Part shown: piece by piece, positions 46,194 to 58,732 of the stretch
Layout of the letters: the number at the start of each line of letters is the position of its first letter
How positions within the stretch are numbered: position 1 is the stretch's first letter
Origin: Auricularia sp. M13
Lineage: Eukaryota > Basidiomycota > Agaricomycetes > Auriculariales > Auriculariaceae
Direction of reading: 5' to 3'
Length of the DNA: 64,000 nucleotides
NCBI GenBank assembly: GCA_037042915.1
Contig: CM073202.1
Span: forward strand, 868,001 to 932,000
Made by a program: the position numbers and the translations under genes
Notes under the pieces: model-generated
What the model saw: only the letters and a program-made list of their open reading frames with translations
Databases searched by the model: none
Told to the model about the DNA's origin: nothing

Positions 46194-47127
46194 CGACGGC
46201 TCAGGTTCCACGGATCGAAATAGATGGTTGCGCGATTGTCGTCCAGTAGTCTCATGCTTCAGGCTGGTTATCGCCGGCTAACTTGCGTGCACAACTCGTC
46301 TTGGCTGTTTGCTTGTAGCGTAAACCTTTCAGCAGGTCTTGGCCGATATCTGCAAGGTGGATACACTCACATGGCCTCCCCTATCTGCGCCATTCGGATC
46401 TTCTCTTGGACGGAAATTCTCTTTCAAGGCCAGGCCGAAGATAGATGCGACCCTCGAAGCGTCGGGAAGCAAGGAAAAGTCAGCAATAGTCAGCAAGCGC
46501 TAGGTTCCCCGAAAATACAGATATGCTTTGGCGTGCCAGGCTGCGTTCATGCCGAAGAGTTCATCGGGAGCGCACTTGTGTTACTTCGACTTCCTCAACA
46601 CACGATCCAAATGAATTCACCGGAAGACCTGCTGAAGGAGACGCTAGTATCATCCCGGCCGTATCCATAAAAGGAAGCGCCGTGCCATTCCTCCGTATGA
46701 GACAAGGGGGTCAGAAGCCTCAACGTCACTCGGGAGCACGTCTGTATGTCGGCCAACAGCTGCCCCGAAGTATTCGATGCGCAAACGTGCCTGGAGGGAC
46801 CGCAAGCCGGCGCTACGATCTTCAATCCCCAGGCCGGCAGCCAGCGTCTCTTTGCATCAAGAACTTGGTACAGCGCTCGGCTGTATTCGATATGTTCCCC
46901 ACGCGAGGCCAAAAGGGGCCGTCCGCCTACCATATCAGGCAGTAAGTTTGGCAAGCGCTGGTCGATTGGTGCGTTCTGGCATCAATCTCCGGCTGTGTCG
47001 CGCACCTCCTGCGCTCCAGCGACGTCTCGAGCGTACACAAACTACTTGGCGCGATAACACTGTGCCCGGGCAGCGCGCTCCGTCGACAACGGGTCCACAG
47101 GCCCGGCGCACGGGACTTCCGTCTTTG
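46194..47127. other. Intergenic, no gene seen
   Basis: Several short overlapping frames occur on both strands, none with recognisable content or convincing splice sites. Confidence 0.45.
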
Positions 47128-47135
47128 TATTTATA
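47128..47135 (+). promoter_or_regulatory. TATA box
   Basis: TATTTATA lies about 95 bp upstream of the small gene at 47230, a normal distance for a TATA-driven fungal promoter with a short leader. Confidence 0.5.
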
Positions 47136-47229
47136 CCCAGTGCTAGGGCTGTCCCACCGACCGCACTTTGTCCAACCCACACCCATCCCTTCCCACTCGC
47201 CCTCTCAGCCTTCCAAGCGCTAGAAACCA

Positions 47230-47464
47230 ATGTCGGCCGCCTCATATACACAGTCCGCACCGACCTCTGGCGCACACACCCAGTTCGCGGAGGCCTGGAT
47301 GTGGCGCTCGATTCAGTACGCGCCGCTGCCGCTTGTCGCTCCTGCCGGTGCGCCGTCTGCTCCGACGGGTACAAAGGCCGCACGCTGCGAGACACCTGTC
47401 GTCTCAAAGGTATGTCATCTGTATCTCTTGGCGAGACATCGTCGCTGAGCCGCATGGACAGTAA
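47230..47464 (+). CDS. Small protein, about 60 aa, TATA-driven
   Basis: Exon 1 (47230-47409) encodes MSAASYTQSAPTSGAHTQFA, then EAWMWRSIQYAPLPLVAPAG and a Thr/Ala-rich end with one Cys. It ends at a consensus gtatgt donor, and the acceptor ...acag at 47461 is followed immediately by TAA. The coding part is thus exon 1, with the stop in exon 2. Without splicing the frame runs 12 codons further to 47448. No family is recognised. The support is the clear TATA box, an ATG in fair context (ccaATGt) and a clean intron; coding is not proven. Confidence 0.45.
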
Positions 47465-48791
47465 TCGGTGCCCCAGCGTCTATGACCCGTTTCCGAGAAC
47501 AAAGGCTGTCCGACGATCCACTGTGCACGTGTTGTTTCTTATTTATTTCTAAGAGCTCGTCGACTAGCTTAGTGTAGTGTCTCCTGGTGTGACTGTAATC
47601 TCTCGGTGTACTGGACGCTCATGTAATCACGGAACAGTGTAATTTCATACGGTGAACTTTGTACGTGAATCCATCGTGGAAAGCCAGTGTCATGCCCTTA
47701 TTGGTTCCGCACCGAGTTCCCGCCAGGGGGAAGCTTAGTATTACCCGGTAGAGACGTCGGGTTTAAGGTGGATGACTCCACTGCTGTCTCCCAACTGGGA
47801 TTCTTCTTTATCGACCCTTTGGTTCTAGACCAAGGACCCGCCCGCTGCAACTGCACCTGGACCTGTCGAGTAGCGTCTGAGCATACTTCTCACGATACAG
47901 ACAGGGTGCCTGACGTGGAATGTGCCTGGGGAGATGTCGTTTTCCTGCCACAATCACACCCTAATCTGTCTGTCAGGCTGCCGTCAGTAACTGCAATGAC
48001 GCGTAGCATCCTTGACAGCGGAAATAAAGACGTGGGAGTATTGTACTTGGCCAGGCATTCAAAGAAGACAGAGTGCCTGGATACTACATGCACGGGAGTG
48101 TCATGCCCGGGATTGTGCAATCAACAAGGCACCATCATCAACAGTTGTTTGTGTGTGCTTATGTACCGGCCAAACATATTCTAACCGTTCGATCAGGCCT
48201 GGATGTCTGGACGGTGAAGTCCAGTCACGCAGCACAGAAAAATTTCCAGGGTATGATTACAGATGAACCTCCTCGCACCGCTAGATCGCGCCGTGAAGGT
48301 TCAATGAGACTTCGGAAACGTCCGTCGTATTCATGCATTCATTCACAAGCAGAGACTAGGATGTTGGAGAGGGGGATGGGATGGATAGGATGGGATAGGA
48401 TGGGCAGGGAGGGCGCGGCAGAAAGTCAACATAGATGGAAGCATACGACAGAACGAGAGGCTCGGAAGGCAAGTTAGGCGCGACTAAAACGGAAACTGAT
48501 TCTATCCAAGAGCAAGAGCGAGACAAGAGAGCAAGTGAGAGGGCGGGATTCTGTCCGTTGACAATGATAGAGGAGCGGAGCATTCAAAAAGACGCCGAGT
48601 GAGCAAACGAACACGAGACAGGCCCCGCGCACCTGTTTCAAGAAGCGCGAGAGGGATCGAAAAAAGCGAGAAATGACCACGAGTGTCATCTCTTGCATCT
48701 TGGAACACCTTCTGCGCATCCGGAAATGACTGCGAGGGGACCTGTTACAGTCCGTGTACGGGCTCAGGAAGGAAACAAACGAAGATCAGAG
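47465..48791. other. Intergenic; GGGAT-type repeat
   Basis: No gene is supported. At about 48365-48412 the plus strand carries repeated GGGAT/GGATA units with several G triplets, able in principle to form a G-quadruplex. The 498-nt frame 47687-48184 has no ATG start or domain. Confidence 0.45.
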
Positions 48792-51700
48792 TCACTGTCG
48801 CGCGGGACTGTTGCCGCGCGCAGGACTGTCCGCATCCCCGCCCAGATTTCTCCTGGCGCCCATCGGGCTCTGGCCCGGGCTGCCCTGCTGCGAGAGGTGG
48901 CCCATGCCCATACCGCCCATGCCCATCATGCCGCCGCCGAACTCGGACGGCGGCGCGCTCATCATCGGCGGCGGCATCATGCCCGGGAACCCGTACATGC
49001 TCATCATCGGGTTCATCTGCATCATCTGCGGGTTCCACTGCGGCTGCTGAGGCTGCTGCGGCTGCTGAGCGGCGACAGGGCTCGAGTGCTCTGGCGCATC
49101 GCCCGCGACGGACCCGGCTTGGCTGAACGACATCATCGTGCGCTGGCACAAGGGTCAGCTCATCTCCACGAATGGTAGGGAGAAATAGAGCAAAACGAAC
49201 CTGATATGCTTCGGCTGCAGCAGCCTGCGCGGCCCACATCTGCTGCTGCTGCGCCTGGTACGCGTTCATCGCTGGCATGCCGCCTGCACCCATCGGCGAG
49301 CCCATGGGAGAAGCCATGGGCGGCGGCATCATGCCCGGGAAGCCGTACATGCTCATCATCGGGTTCATGTACATCATCGGGTTGAACTGCGGCTGGCCGC
49401 CAGCGAGCGGCAGGTTGTACATCGACGCGCCGGAGCCGAGCTGCTCGAGCTGCTGCCGGCTCAGGTCGTCGATCTTACGCTGGCGCTCCTCCGCAAGACG
49501 CTTCTCGCGCTCGCGCTCCGTCAAGACGGCACCGACGCCGCCGTCGCGTTTCCGGTCGCGCTCATGCGCGGTGATCGCGCCGAGCAGTCCAGTCTGCGGC
49601 GGCGGCGGCTTGGAGGGGACGTTGATGAGGCTCGCACCCGTCTCGCGCGCAAGCTCTTCCTGCTTCTTCGCCGAGCGGTCCGACTTGTCTTGCAGACCCG
49701 CTTGCAGCAGGCCTTGCGGCGTGAACGCCTTGGTCATCGTCTCGCTCGGCTCGAGCTGGACGAAAGTCTCACGGCCATGCGGCGCGTTAACCTGCGGCTG
49801 CGGTGCAGACGGGTCGAGCACAGTGCTCCACACCGTCTGGCGAGACGGCGGCAGCATGTGCTGACTGCTAGACTGACCGCGCGGGTGCGGCGACGGTCGG
49901 CGGTCCTGCTCGTCATGGTACCGCGACGGCGAAGCATCGTCGTACCCTCTCGGCGGGGCTACACGAAATCGCGTCAGTCGCGCAGCAACGGCGCAATGGA
50001 AACAAGCTCACTTTGATGACCCTGGCGCGACGCTGAAGGCGACCGTCCACCTGGGATCTGAGGCAGCACGCGCGGCGCGCGCTGCTGCACCTGCTGCGAA
50101 TAGCTGTCCTGCATCTGTCTCGAGCGCACGTCCGGCGGCAGCGGGCTGCGTTCGCGTTCGCGCTGCTGCGACAGCTCCTCCTGCATCTGCATCCTGGGCG
50201 GCAGGACGGCGCTACGCGGGGGCTCGTCGGACCCCGAGCCGTCATCGTCGTCGTCGTCCTCCTCCTCCTCTTCCTCCTCTTCGTCGCTGCTCTGCCACGC
50301 GTTGCGGCTGCCGCCGGCGCCGTTGCGGCTGCCGTTGCGGCCGTTCGGGCGCCCAGGGCGGTGCGCGGCGGCCTGCCTGGCGGCCTGCTGCGCCTCGCGC
50401 TCCTGTGCGCTGCGGCTCTTCGCGAACGACGACGGGTACTCCGGCGCGGGGCTGGCCGGGCTCGCGGGGCTCTGGGGCTTATGCTGCACCGCGAGCGGGC
50501 GCACAGAAACGGCGCTGGGCTGCTGGCTCGTCTTGAGCGTGGGCTGCCCGCGCTCGTCCTCGGCGGCTTCGAGGAACGAGAGCGCGGCGAGCGCGTCCGC
50601 GGCGTCTTCCTGCATCGCGGCGGTCGTGCTGCTCGGCTCGGGCTTGTGCTGCTTCGCGCTGGGCGGCGGCGACGGCGACGGCGAGCGCGAGGGCGTGGGC
50701 GACGGGGATCCTGGGCTCTGCTGGACGGTGGCCAGAGGCTCCTGTCGCGTTTTTTCAGCTCCCGCCACCGGCGCCGCGCCGGCCAATCGTCGAGGCGGTG
50801 GCAGTGCTCGCGCGCCAGACGGCTTCCGCGCCAGACTCGTCCGCGCAGCAAGACGCGACGAGTCCACAGACGACGTGTGCTGCGACCGCTCCTCCTCTTG
50901 CCTACGCTGCTCCTGCTGCGGCTGCTGCTCCTGCTGCGGGTGCGTCTGCATGTAGTATAGCGCCGCGCTAGCCTCGTCAAAGAAGTAGTCTGCCTGCGGC
51001 TGTTGTTGACCCTGCTGTTGAGACTGCGACTGTTGTTGCTGGGCGGGCTGCGGCGAAGGCTGTCCGTAAGGCGACGGTTGCGCCTGCTGAGGCGGCGGCG
51101 AGTACGCAGACTGATGAGGCGACGGCGTGCCGTAGGGCGACTGCTGCTGCTGCTGTTGATGCTGTTGCTGCTGTTGCTGCTGCTGATTTTGCAGCTGAGA
51201 AGCGTACGACTGCGGGTACGAGTTCTGCCGTTCCTGCGAGTCGGGGTGGTGCGGCATAGGCGAGTACACATGTCCCTGGCTCTGTCCCGGCGACGTCGGC
51301 AAGGAGGACGGGAGGGGCTGCGACGTAGGCGACATCGGCGCAGGTGGTGGCACAGTCTCAGGGCCGGCACCCATGGCAGGCGGCTGCGGCAGTCGTCCGG
51401 GCGTGGCAATCTGGCTCGCCGCGCTGGGTTGCGGGAGACCATCGATGCTCGGCCGCCCGCCGTACGACCCCACGCTGGATGTCGGGCTCGAGACAACGGG
51501 CCCGCCAAGCGTCCCACGAACGCCCGTGGGCGTCGGCGCGCGCGGCGCCATCTGGAACGCGCGCGCGGACGTCGTACCAGGCGAGGCTGGACGAGGCAGA
51601 CCTGCCGCGGGAGGCGGCGAAAGCGAATTGGGCGACATGGGTGGGCTGGTTGGCTGGTATTGCTGCTGCTGGAGGGCTGCACTCGTCGTCGTTGGCGCAG

Positions 51701-53449
51701 GCGCAGGCGACGGTGGACGGGCGCCGAGGACGTCGTTCGCGCGCACGGGTGACACCGGTGTCGGTGGCATGGGCTTTGTCTTCGCCTGGTCAAAGCTCAG
51801 AGGCGGGAGTTGCGGCGTGCTCTTTTGCTGCTGGTGGTCGTGCTGCGGTGACTCGACACCACCGATGGGAGGCAGCGTCGGCGCGCCGCTTGGAGATGTT
51901 GGCGCGCCGAGCGTCGACTGTTGCTGTTGCTGGCCGACTTGCACAGGTAGTCCACGCATTCTGCGGACCTGTACGCCAAGGAGCTGCGAGCGGATGAACG
52001 ACGTCCTGTCGTCGCGCGGGTCGAGCCCCTCCGCGAGCTCGCGATCGAGGAATAAATGCTGTATCCCAATGTCAGTCCCCAGTCGATCACACAAGCTGCA
52101 AGAAAACACGCACATCTCGCAGCGGCCCAACAGGGTAAGCAAACATCATGCTCTGCGGCTCGCGGGGGTCCCACGTATACCCTTGCGGGCGGCCATAGAG
52201 TTGGAACGCATCGTGGATGGCAACGAGCCACTTGAGCATCTCGAGCGCGCCGACCTTCTCGTTCTCCGTCTCGGGCATGATGAGCAGCCACCCCTCGCGG
52301 CCCTTCATGCCCATCGCATAATCCTCCGAGCCGATCATGCCCTCGAGCTTGAGCAGCGTGCTCAGCGGGATCATCTCTGGCCGCTCGGGATACACCGCGA
52401 ACGCCTGCGCGACGCTGGACATGGAGATCACGAGCTGTTTGCGCTCCTTGCCCTTGGGGCCCGCGAAGAACGAGACGGTCGGCCGCAGATTCTCAACGTG
52501 CCCGCTGCTCGGCGTCGGCGACGACGAGCGGTTGAAGAGCGACGACATGCGATTCTTCTTCGCCGGCGGCGTGGGGCTCGTCGAGCGGCCGTCCGCGGAA
52601 GGCGAGTAGCCCTGTGCGACGACCATCCAGAGGCGCTTCCAGTCGACCTGGCCGGCAACGCGGACCTTCGCCCAGCCCTCCAGCTTGCCCTTGACGAGCG
52701 TCGTCTTGGGGTCCTTCCAGGTGTTGTTATCCGAGAGCGACATGCGGAGCAGGTGCGCGGTGTAGATCTCCTCGAGGCGCGACTTTTCCCACGCCGCGAG
52801 CCGCAGCGCCGACGCCCAGGAGACGAGCGAGGCCGTGTCGGGGCACGAGAAGAGGAAGAGGTTCGAGCCGGCCGTGTTGAGCGTGAGCACGTCCGTGTAT
52901 CTTTTGGGGGGCTGGCCGTCCGCGCCGGGCACGGTGACCGAGCCGACGACTTGGACGAACTGTCGCGATATTTAGAAATAATTTATGGATACGATTAATC
53001 CAATACTCACCGCATCCTGGATATTGATGTACGTCGGCGGGACCTCCTTGCCGAGCTTGCTGGCCTCGTCGATGGCGCGCATATCCCATATGGAGAGTGT
53101 GGTGCCGCCGAGCTGGGCCCAGACATCTGTCCAGGCCTCGTCCTTGGTGTTGCGCGTGCCGTCCGTGAGGCGCTCCTTGCGCTCAATAAGCGGGCCCGAG
53201 AAGTAGACCTTGTGGGCGTGGGCTGCGACGAGCGAGACGACCGAGCGGATTTCGGGGTGCAGCTGCGAGGCCTGCATGGGCACCGGCTGCCTTAGCGACG
53301 CCTGACGCTGCACACTGGGCTGCTGCTGTTGCTGCTGCTGGTATGACTGCTGCTGCTGGGGTTGCTGCTGTTGCTGGCTGTACATGCCGTCCTCGGGGAC
53401 TGCGCCGAGGCTGGAGACCGACGGGCGGCCGTTGTAGGTCTGGGCCATC

Positions 53450-53480
<31 letters not shown>

Positions 53481-53691
53481 TGAGCGTCGAGCTGGAGCCT
53501 GTGCGGAACGAGGAGAGCAGCGACTTGGAGCGTGCGTGCTCGCGCTGGCGTTCGGGGTTCGCGCCCACGGGATGGGCGTTGTAGCTCCCGTCGGCATAGC
53601 TCATGGGTCGCACGCCCCCAGCTGGCCCTCCTGGCCCCTGAGCCTGCCCCGCGCCCAGAGCCTGCTGCTGCTGCATGCCGCCATAGTTCAT
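48792..53691 (-). CDS. Caf120/Skg3-like PH-domain protein, Gln-rich
   Basis: Five exons: 53691-53011, 52959-52114, 52058-50012, 49958-49201 and 49142-48792, about 1560 aa. After a Gln-rich start (MNYGGMQQQQAL) comes the PH-like region: AHKVYFSGPLIERKERL, WAQLGGTTLSIWDMRAID, VPPTYINIQDAFVQVVGS, NLFLFSCPDTASLVSWASAL and GWAKVRVAGQVDWKRLWMVV. This matches fungal Caf120/Skg3 proteins, associated with the CCR4-NOT complex and with cell polarity in yeast. The long remainder is disordered: several polyQ tracts, Ser-Pro repeats, an E/D run near 50225-50285, and a helical RKIDDLSRQQLEQL. The C-terminus holds the motif NPMMSMYGFPGMMPPP twice. The ATG was chosen as first in frame; the frame extends upstream with no further ATG. 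Confidence 0.85.
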
Positions 53692-54765
53692 CGCGTCAGA
53701 CCACGATCGCTTTACGGCTGTTTGCCCGTCCCCGTCATATCTTTCCCACAGCTTTGATCCTGCAATCTCTGACGACACCTTTCAACTCTATTTTTTTTTT
53801 CGTGCAGTAACTGTACAGTTGCTCGACGGACACTACGACCTTGCCACCTGGCCCGCGCAGTTCGAAGGCACAGCCCTTTCCCGATGTTCTGGAACGCGCC
53901 CTGGCCCTGAGCTCGGACAATGCAAACCACCCCTCCGCAGCGAAGAACGTGGCTCTGCTGTTGGCTCTACTGTCACACCAATGGGGTTGGTCGCTGTCGG
54001 TGGCAGCGCTTGCATTGAACTCTTCCTAGAATCAGTGGTCGGCTTCTACTTGGGCACTGTGTTGAGGCAACACAGGCTCCAAGAATTGCTAGATCATACA
54101 ACTTGCCGGCACTGCTCGCTCTTCTGGGCGGTGGTCAGCATCTCTAGCTGGACTCCCAGGGCCTCTAGGATCTCGAAGTCTTCGAACCGTCCACACGGTT
54201 GTCTGCTACTACCACGTCATAGTCAAGTCTTCTGACCTCTGCGATTGCAAATCATCGACTGCATCAACGTCTGCACGGACCGCCCTATCTCTGAACAAAA
54301 ACCATTTCGTCCAAGATAGGCAGGTTCACGGAGCAATCGCGAGGTTTCCCTTTGACCCTGCCAAAGCTTTCCAAGGTCGCAACTGACCTCAACAGGTCCA
54401 TAGCCATGAAGACAGCCTTTCAGGCGAAGGCAAGAACCCCGGACGGGACCATTCCCAGTGTGTGTAGCCACCTGTTTGCGTAACTAAACAAACTCGCACA
54501 ACCTGGTGGCTTTGACATCACATTCACAGATGTCCTCAAAATCTGTGTCACCGCAGATCCCCATCCAATCGCCTGAGCCTATCCTCAAGCTGTGCATACG
54601 CAGGAAGCCCATCGGCAGCGCGGGCGGCGGCAGTCCCCGGGGTGTTGTTCTTTTGCCGCGGTTGTTCTTCAGCGGCACGTGGCGGTCGGCGCCGACGCAC
54701 CACGCGCCGCCGCCGCGGGGTTGTTCTTCCTCCTCCAGCATGGCAACGTTGTTTTTTTGCGCAGG
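53692..54765. other. Intergenic, no gene seen
   Basis: Between the Caf120-like start and the TATA box at 54766 only short frames occur. One minus-strand frame near 53735-53920 reads smoothly but has no recognised domain or ATG-supported model. Confidence 0.4.
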
Positions 54766-54772
54766 TATAAAA
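54766..54772 (+). promoter_or_regulatory. TATA box
   Basis: TATAAAA lies 120 bp before the ATG at 54886, followed by a pyrimidine-rich leader. It is the strongest core-promoter match I found in the window. Confidence 0.6.
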
Positions 54773-54885
54773 CGCGGTGCGAGAGCGCCGTTGAGATCCT
54801 CACCGAGCACCGTCTCATCCTATACAATACCCACCTCCAACACTTCGTCTTCACCTCCACTACCGCTCTCATCCCATCCTCAAAG

Positions 54886-55064
54886 ATGAAGTACTCCTCC
54901 CCGAACGGCTCGCCCCAGGGTCTCTACCCGCCGCCGCTCCCGCCTCAGCACTTCGTGCTGTCGGGCCCCGTCAAGGTGGCCGAACATACTGCTGTGCGTG
55001 CTATCCCTCCCCTGAGTTCCAAGTTGGCTGACTTCTATTCGGCCTCCAGCCCAAGTCCCGTTGA
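54886..55064 (+). CDS. Very small protein, about 40 aa, TATA-driven
   Basis: Exon 1 (54886-54993) encodes MKYSSPNGSPQGLYPPPLPP followed by QHFVLSGPVKVAEHTA. The donor gtgcgt is followed by a 56-nt intron with acceptor ctccag, and exon 2 (55050-55064) adds PKSR and a stop. The protein is Pro-rich, with no signal peptide and no Cys. Without splicing the frame runs on to 55698, antisense to the transporter gene, which seems less likely. No family is recognised. The strong TATA box and pyrimidine-rich leader are the main evidence for an expressed gene. Confidence 0.45.
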
Positions 55065-55514
55065 ACGGATCTCACATTCCACTCGCATCGACTCACGATC
55101 GTCATTCGCATGGCTCCCTCAGTACGTAATACATACGGCCGGTGCATGGCTGAGGCTGATGCGACTCTTCGCAGTCTATTTTATGCTCCTCCCCTCTTCG
55201 GTTTTCGCCTTCTGCGCGCCTGGAAAATGTTCATACCTGATGATCTTCAACTTGCTGTATCCAATACATTCATCTCGCCTCATCTCAAACTTTCAAAACG
55301 CACCGTTCGACTCGAATGTCCGAGTCCATGAGTTTTATCATAGTAGCCTGCCCAGTACTCAGGCTGGCATGGAACCCATTGCGCTCTGTACTCTGAATAG
55401 AGAGCCAATGGAACACGCAATGAGGATAAGCAGCTTAGATAGGTCAAGGGAAGTATGGTACAGGGGAGAACAGATCATCGGCAATGGCATGTACAATTTT
55501 CAAGAGCTCAAAAC

Positions 55515-57996
55515 TCAAATCACCTCGGTGCGCACCTCCTCGGCGCCCTTCTTCTCGTCGCTCCCCGACAAGCTGGACCGCTCGGCCGAGGCCCGCTTGT
55601 CGGTGGCGGTCCCAAGACCGGACTCGTCGCCGGCCGCGAGGACCGCCGCCGCGAGGCGCGTCTTGCGCTTGCGGTCGATGATCATCCCCGCGGCGTAGAG
55701 CACGACGACCATGTCTTTGGGAGTCATGAGTCGTTGGATAAAGGGAAAGAGGAGGGAGAGAGAGAAGACGCACAGCCGATGAAGGGGATGAAGTACGACC
55801 GCACGGAGTTGTCTAGGCTGTCCGCAAGAGCACCCTGCATCGGGGGGAACTGGGCGCGGGGTCAGATCTACAAGAAGGTGAAATGGTGGCATCGAGAGGT
55901 AGACGTACCGCAGCGCCGCCTCCGACCCCCATGACCAGCAGACTGCTACCCCGCTTCGTCCACTTGCCGAGGTTTGCAGTCTACCGAACGTGTCAGCGCG
56001 CTGCCAGTCTGAGGAGACGCAGACAGCTTGTTTTACGTACTCCTAAGCAGAAGATGACTGGGAACTGGATGCTCTCGAAGAAGCTGTTGTAGTGCATTAA
56101 CTAAGCTCAGGGGCTCAGTACTCGGGTGTTTGCTAGGCGACGTACAAGATGATGAACCTGGAAACCAATGAGAACGACGCTGAAAAAAGGCGGTGAACAG
56201 GGACTCACAGGGATGCGAGACCGGCGGTTCCACCAGTGGTCGCAGCGACAACCTTTCATGAATCGGGTGAGACTACAGAGGGGTCAAGGGATTCGCGCGT
56301 GCGTACGCTGAAGATCGCCGTCATGCCGCCCCACACCAGCAGCATTGTATCAGGCTGGAAGTACTTGAGCAACGGTGTTCCCGCAAACCTGCGTGCAGCG
56401 TCAGTCACTGCGGCCGGCGCACAGGATGGTGGCTAACCGGCCGATCATGAACGCGATTTGGCAGTATGAGAACATGTTGGACGCTGCCGACGCGTCGAAC
56501 CTCTTTTTCAAGATGGGATCTAGGGGAAAGGTCAGGTTGCAAAGGAATTTGGAACTGGGCTATGTACCCTCTGTGATGTAGAACAACTTCGAACGCGCTT
56601 TCAGCTTGGCGAATGACAATCGGTAGGATTAGAGGATCCATACCACGAAGCTCGCGAGCGCGACCTGAGCGCCGACATAGCAGAACTGCGTGAAGGCGCC
56701 GAACAGCGTGCTGTCAACCGCGGCCCGTCAGCCCGCGGCAAAGGTGTCAATCGCCGGCACCGCGCACTGGTATTGCTGCCACAGCGGCTTGACCGTCGCA
56801 CCGGCCGCCTCAAGATCCTCTGCGCAATTCCATAACTGCAATCAGCAGCTGAACGGGACTCGGATACTCTCGGCAGAGAGCTTCGCCTGACCTTGCAGCT
56901 GCTGCTCCGTGATCTCCGGCAGCCTGCAGAAGAAGAAGAGAATGATGAGGCACACGCCAAGGAGGCCGACGCCGAGGTAGACGTATTGCACGTTCTGCAG
57001 CGAGTTCTGATTCTCGCCCTTGAAGAACGCTTTCGACGCGATCAGTGGCCCCTAAGCGCGGGATCAATACTACGGGGAAATCACGATGGACTGGACTCGT
57101 TCACGTACGGTGAACGAGGCAACCGCTTGGAATGCCTGTGTTCCAGCGGCGTGATAAGCGGCAAGACTATCAATAACTACGGCTGGCGTACCTGCGCAAA
57201 CGTGAGACGCATCGAGGCCTCTTCCGGGGGCCCCAGAATGGAAATGTAACTGGTCCCGCGGATACGTCAGTGCCTGCCGCATCTCAAGAGATGTAACAGA
57301 ACACACGAGTTGGCAGCCACCTCCAGAGAGCTAAGTCTTGCATCTCAGTATTGTTCGCCGTCGAGTCAGGAGTTACTTACACGAGGCCAGAGCCGATTAC
57401 GACAGTACTCAAAACAAATCTGAATTTGCCTCAGTCCCAGGCGCAGGGCAAGGGCTAAGTCGTCCCGGCGTACCCATAGTATTTCCCAGTCACCGCAGAG
57501 GGCCAGAACATGAACGCGCCGAACGCGTACAGACCCAGACCGACGTAAATGAGGCTTTTATAACCGAACCGGGACGCGAATTGACCAGCAGGGATAGCGA
57601 AGACGAAGTATGCTCCAAAGTACGCGACCTGCATCAGCGTTGTTTGCGTCCTCGTAATGTGGAAGATTTGCTGTAGAGAATGGCGTTTACTCGTCGGGAG
57701 GGGCAGGAGCATTCAGTTCGAGGGCGTACCTGGAAGTGTTTGTTGAGCACATCCAACAACCCATATGCAAAGCCCCATGCTACATGATCTGTGAGCTTGC
57801 GACTCAGGGATAGTAGGCCACGGACTGAAGAACAAAGAGGTGATGAGCTGGATCGGAAGGATGAGTACTATCCGGGCTCATGCGAAAGCACAGCACGCAC
57901 AGCAAAAGCGTATAGACGTGTGCTTCTGGACTTGAGAGGGCTGGCGACATGGATTTGCTGGGCTGCGCCAGTGACAACGGGTGCTCCTCCAGCCAT
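55515..57996 (-). CDS. MFS transporter, fucose:H+ symporter (FHS / L-fucose permease) type
   Basis: A heavily split gene of about 19 small exons. It starts MAGGAPVVTGAAQQIHVASP, then LITSLFF, TWGFAYGLLDVLNKHFQ, TLMQVAYFGAYFVFAIPAGQ, FASRFGYKSLIYVGLGLYAF and FVLSTVVIGSGL. These are followed by SLEVAANSYISILGPPEEAS, ASFTGPLIASKAFF, YVYLGVGLLGVCLIILFFFC, KPLWQQYQ, FTQFCYVGAQVALASF, NMFSYCQIAFMIGR, TPLLKYFQPDTMLLVWGG, FFESIQFPVIFCLGV and KRGSSLLVMGVGGGA. It ends with a cytoplasmic tail before the stop at 55515. Order and motifs fit FucP/GluP-type transporters with 12 membrane helices, importing L-fucose, glucose or galactose with protons. The substrate is inferred. The exon borders around 56680-56780 and 56540-56660 are uncertain. 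Confidence 0.8.
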
Positions 57997-58732
57997 GGTG
58001 CACAGTCCTGCAGCGAGGGAGGAAGAAGAAAGCCCAACAGAACGTAACCGGTGGATCCTCGTTATGGGGAAACGCCCGTCGGTCCGGGGGAAAGGGTGAT
58101 ATTACTTGCGCTCAGTCATGTGGGCTTCTTTCGAAGCTGTTGCGGTTGTCCGTCGAGATGACGCCTGTTAACTGCCAAAATTACCCATCAGGACTCCTTT
58201 TCTGCCAGTACATGATGTTTGCGGCTGCAAAGAATGAGGTGCTAGCCCGCGTGTGACAGACGGGCACAGTCCAATAAAGGAATGAGCCCGACATTGCTGG
58301 TACGGCCGAACGTCTATTAGCAGGACATTTGTTTCTATCATGCAACGTCGTCGACAACCAAAGTCAAAAGTTGATCCTCTTGTTCTTGCCTTTACAAACA
58401 TCATGATCGCGCAGTGCATGAAATGTGAAGTACTGATCAACAAGTAACAAGAAATCGCCAAGCAATTCTGAATCTAGTCGGATATAAAGAGTGGTTAAGT
58501 ATACCCGCATCGGGTGAGTGAATATTACATAAGGGACTCAGTAGGTGCTTTCCGGCGCGAACTGTCTTTGCTCAATTAATCGTCCAGTCGTAGACCGTTT
58601 GGCTGAAGTTTCAAGGTGAATCTCACAGATCAAACTACCTCCGACGCCCTTGTAAGCACAAGTCGTATCTCCGATCATCTTCATGATAGTCATATCTCTG
58701 GATTGAAGAAACTGGACATATTCAACAATTAC
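57997..58732. other. Intergenic, no gene seen
   Basis: The stretch lies between the transporter start and the 3' end of the phosphatase gene. Nothing recognisable was found. Confidence 0.45.

Noticed and set aside
47687-48184. 165-codon plus-strand frame
   Set aside because: It starts at GTG with no ATG, has no recognisable domain, and no splice partners or promoter were found.
49913-51793. 626-codon minus-strand frame rich in Arg
   Set aside because: It is an alternate frame over the low-complexity part of the Caf120-like gene; composition follows the CAG/CCG-rich DNA and no domain is seen.
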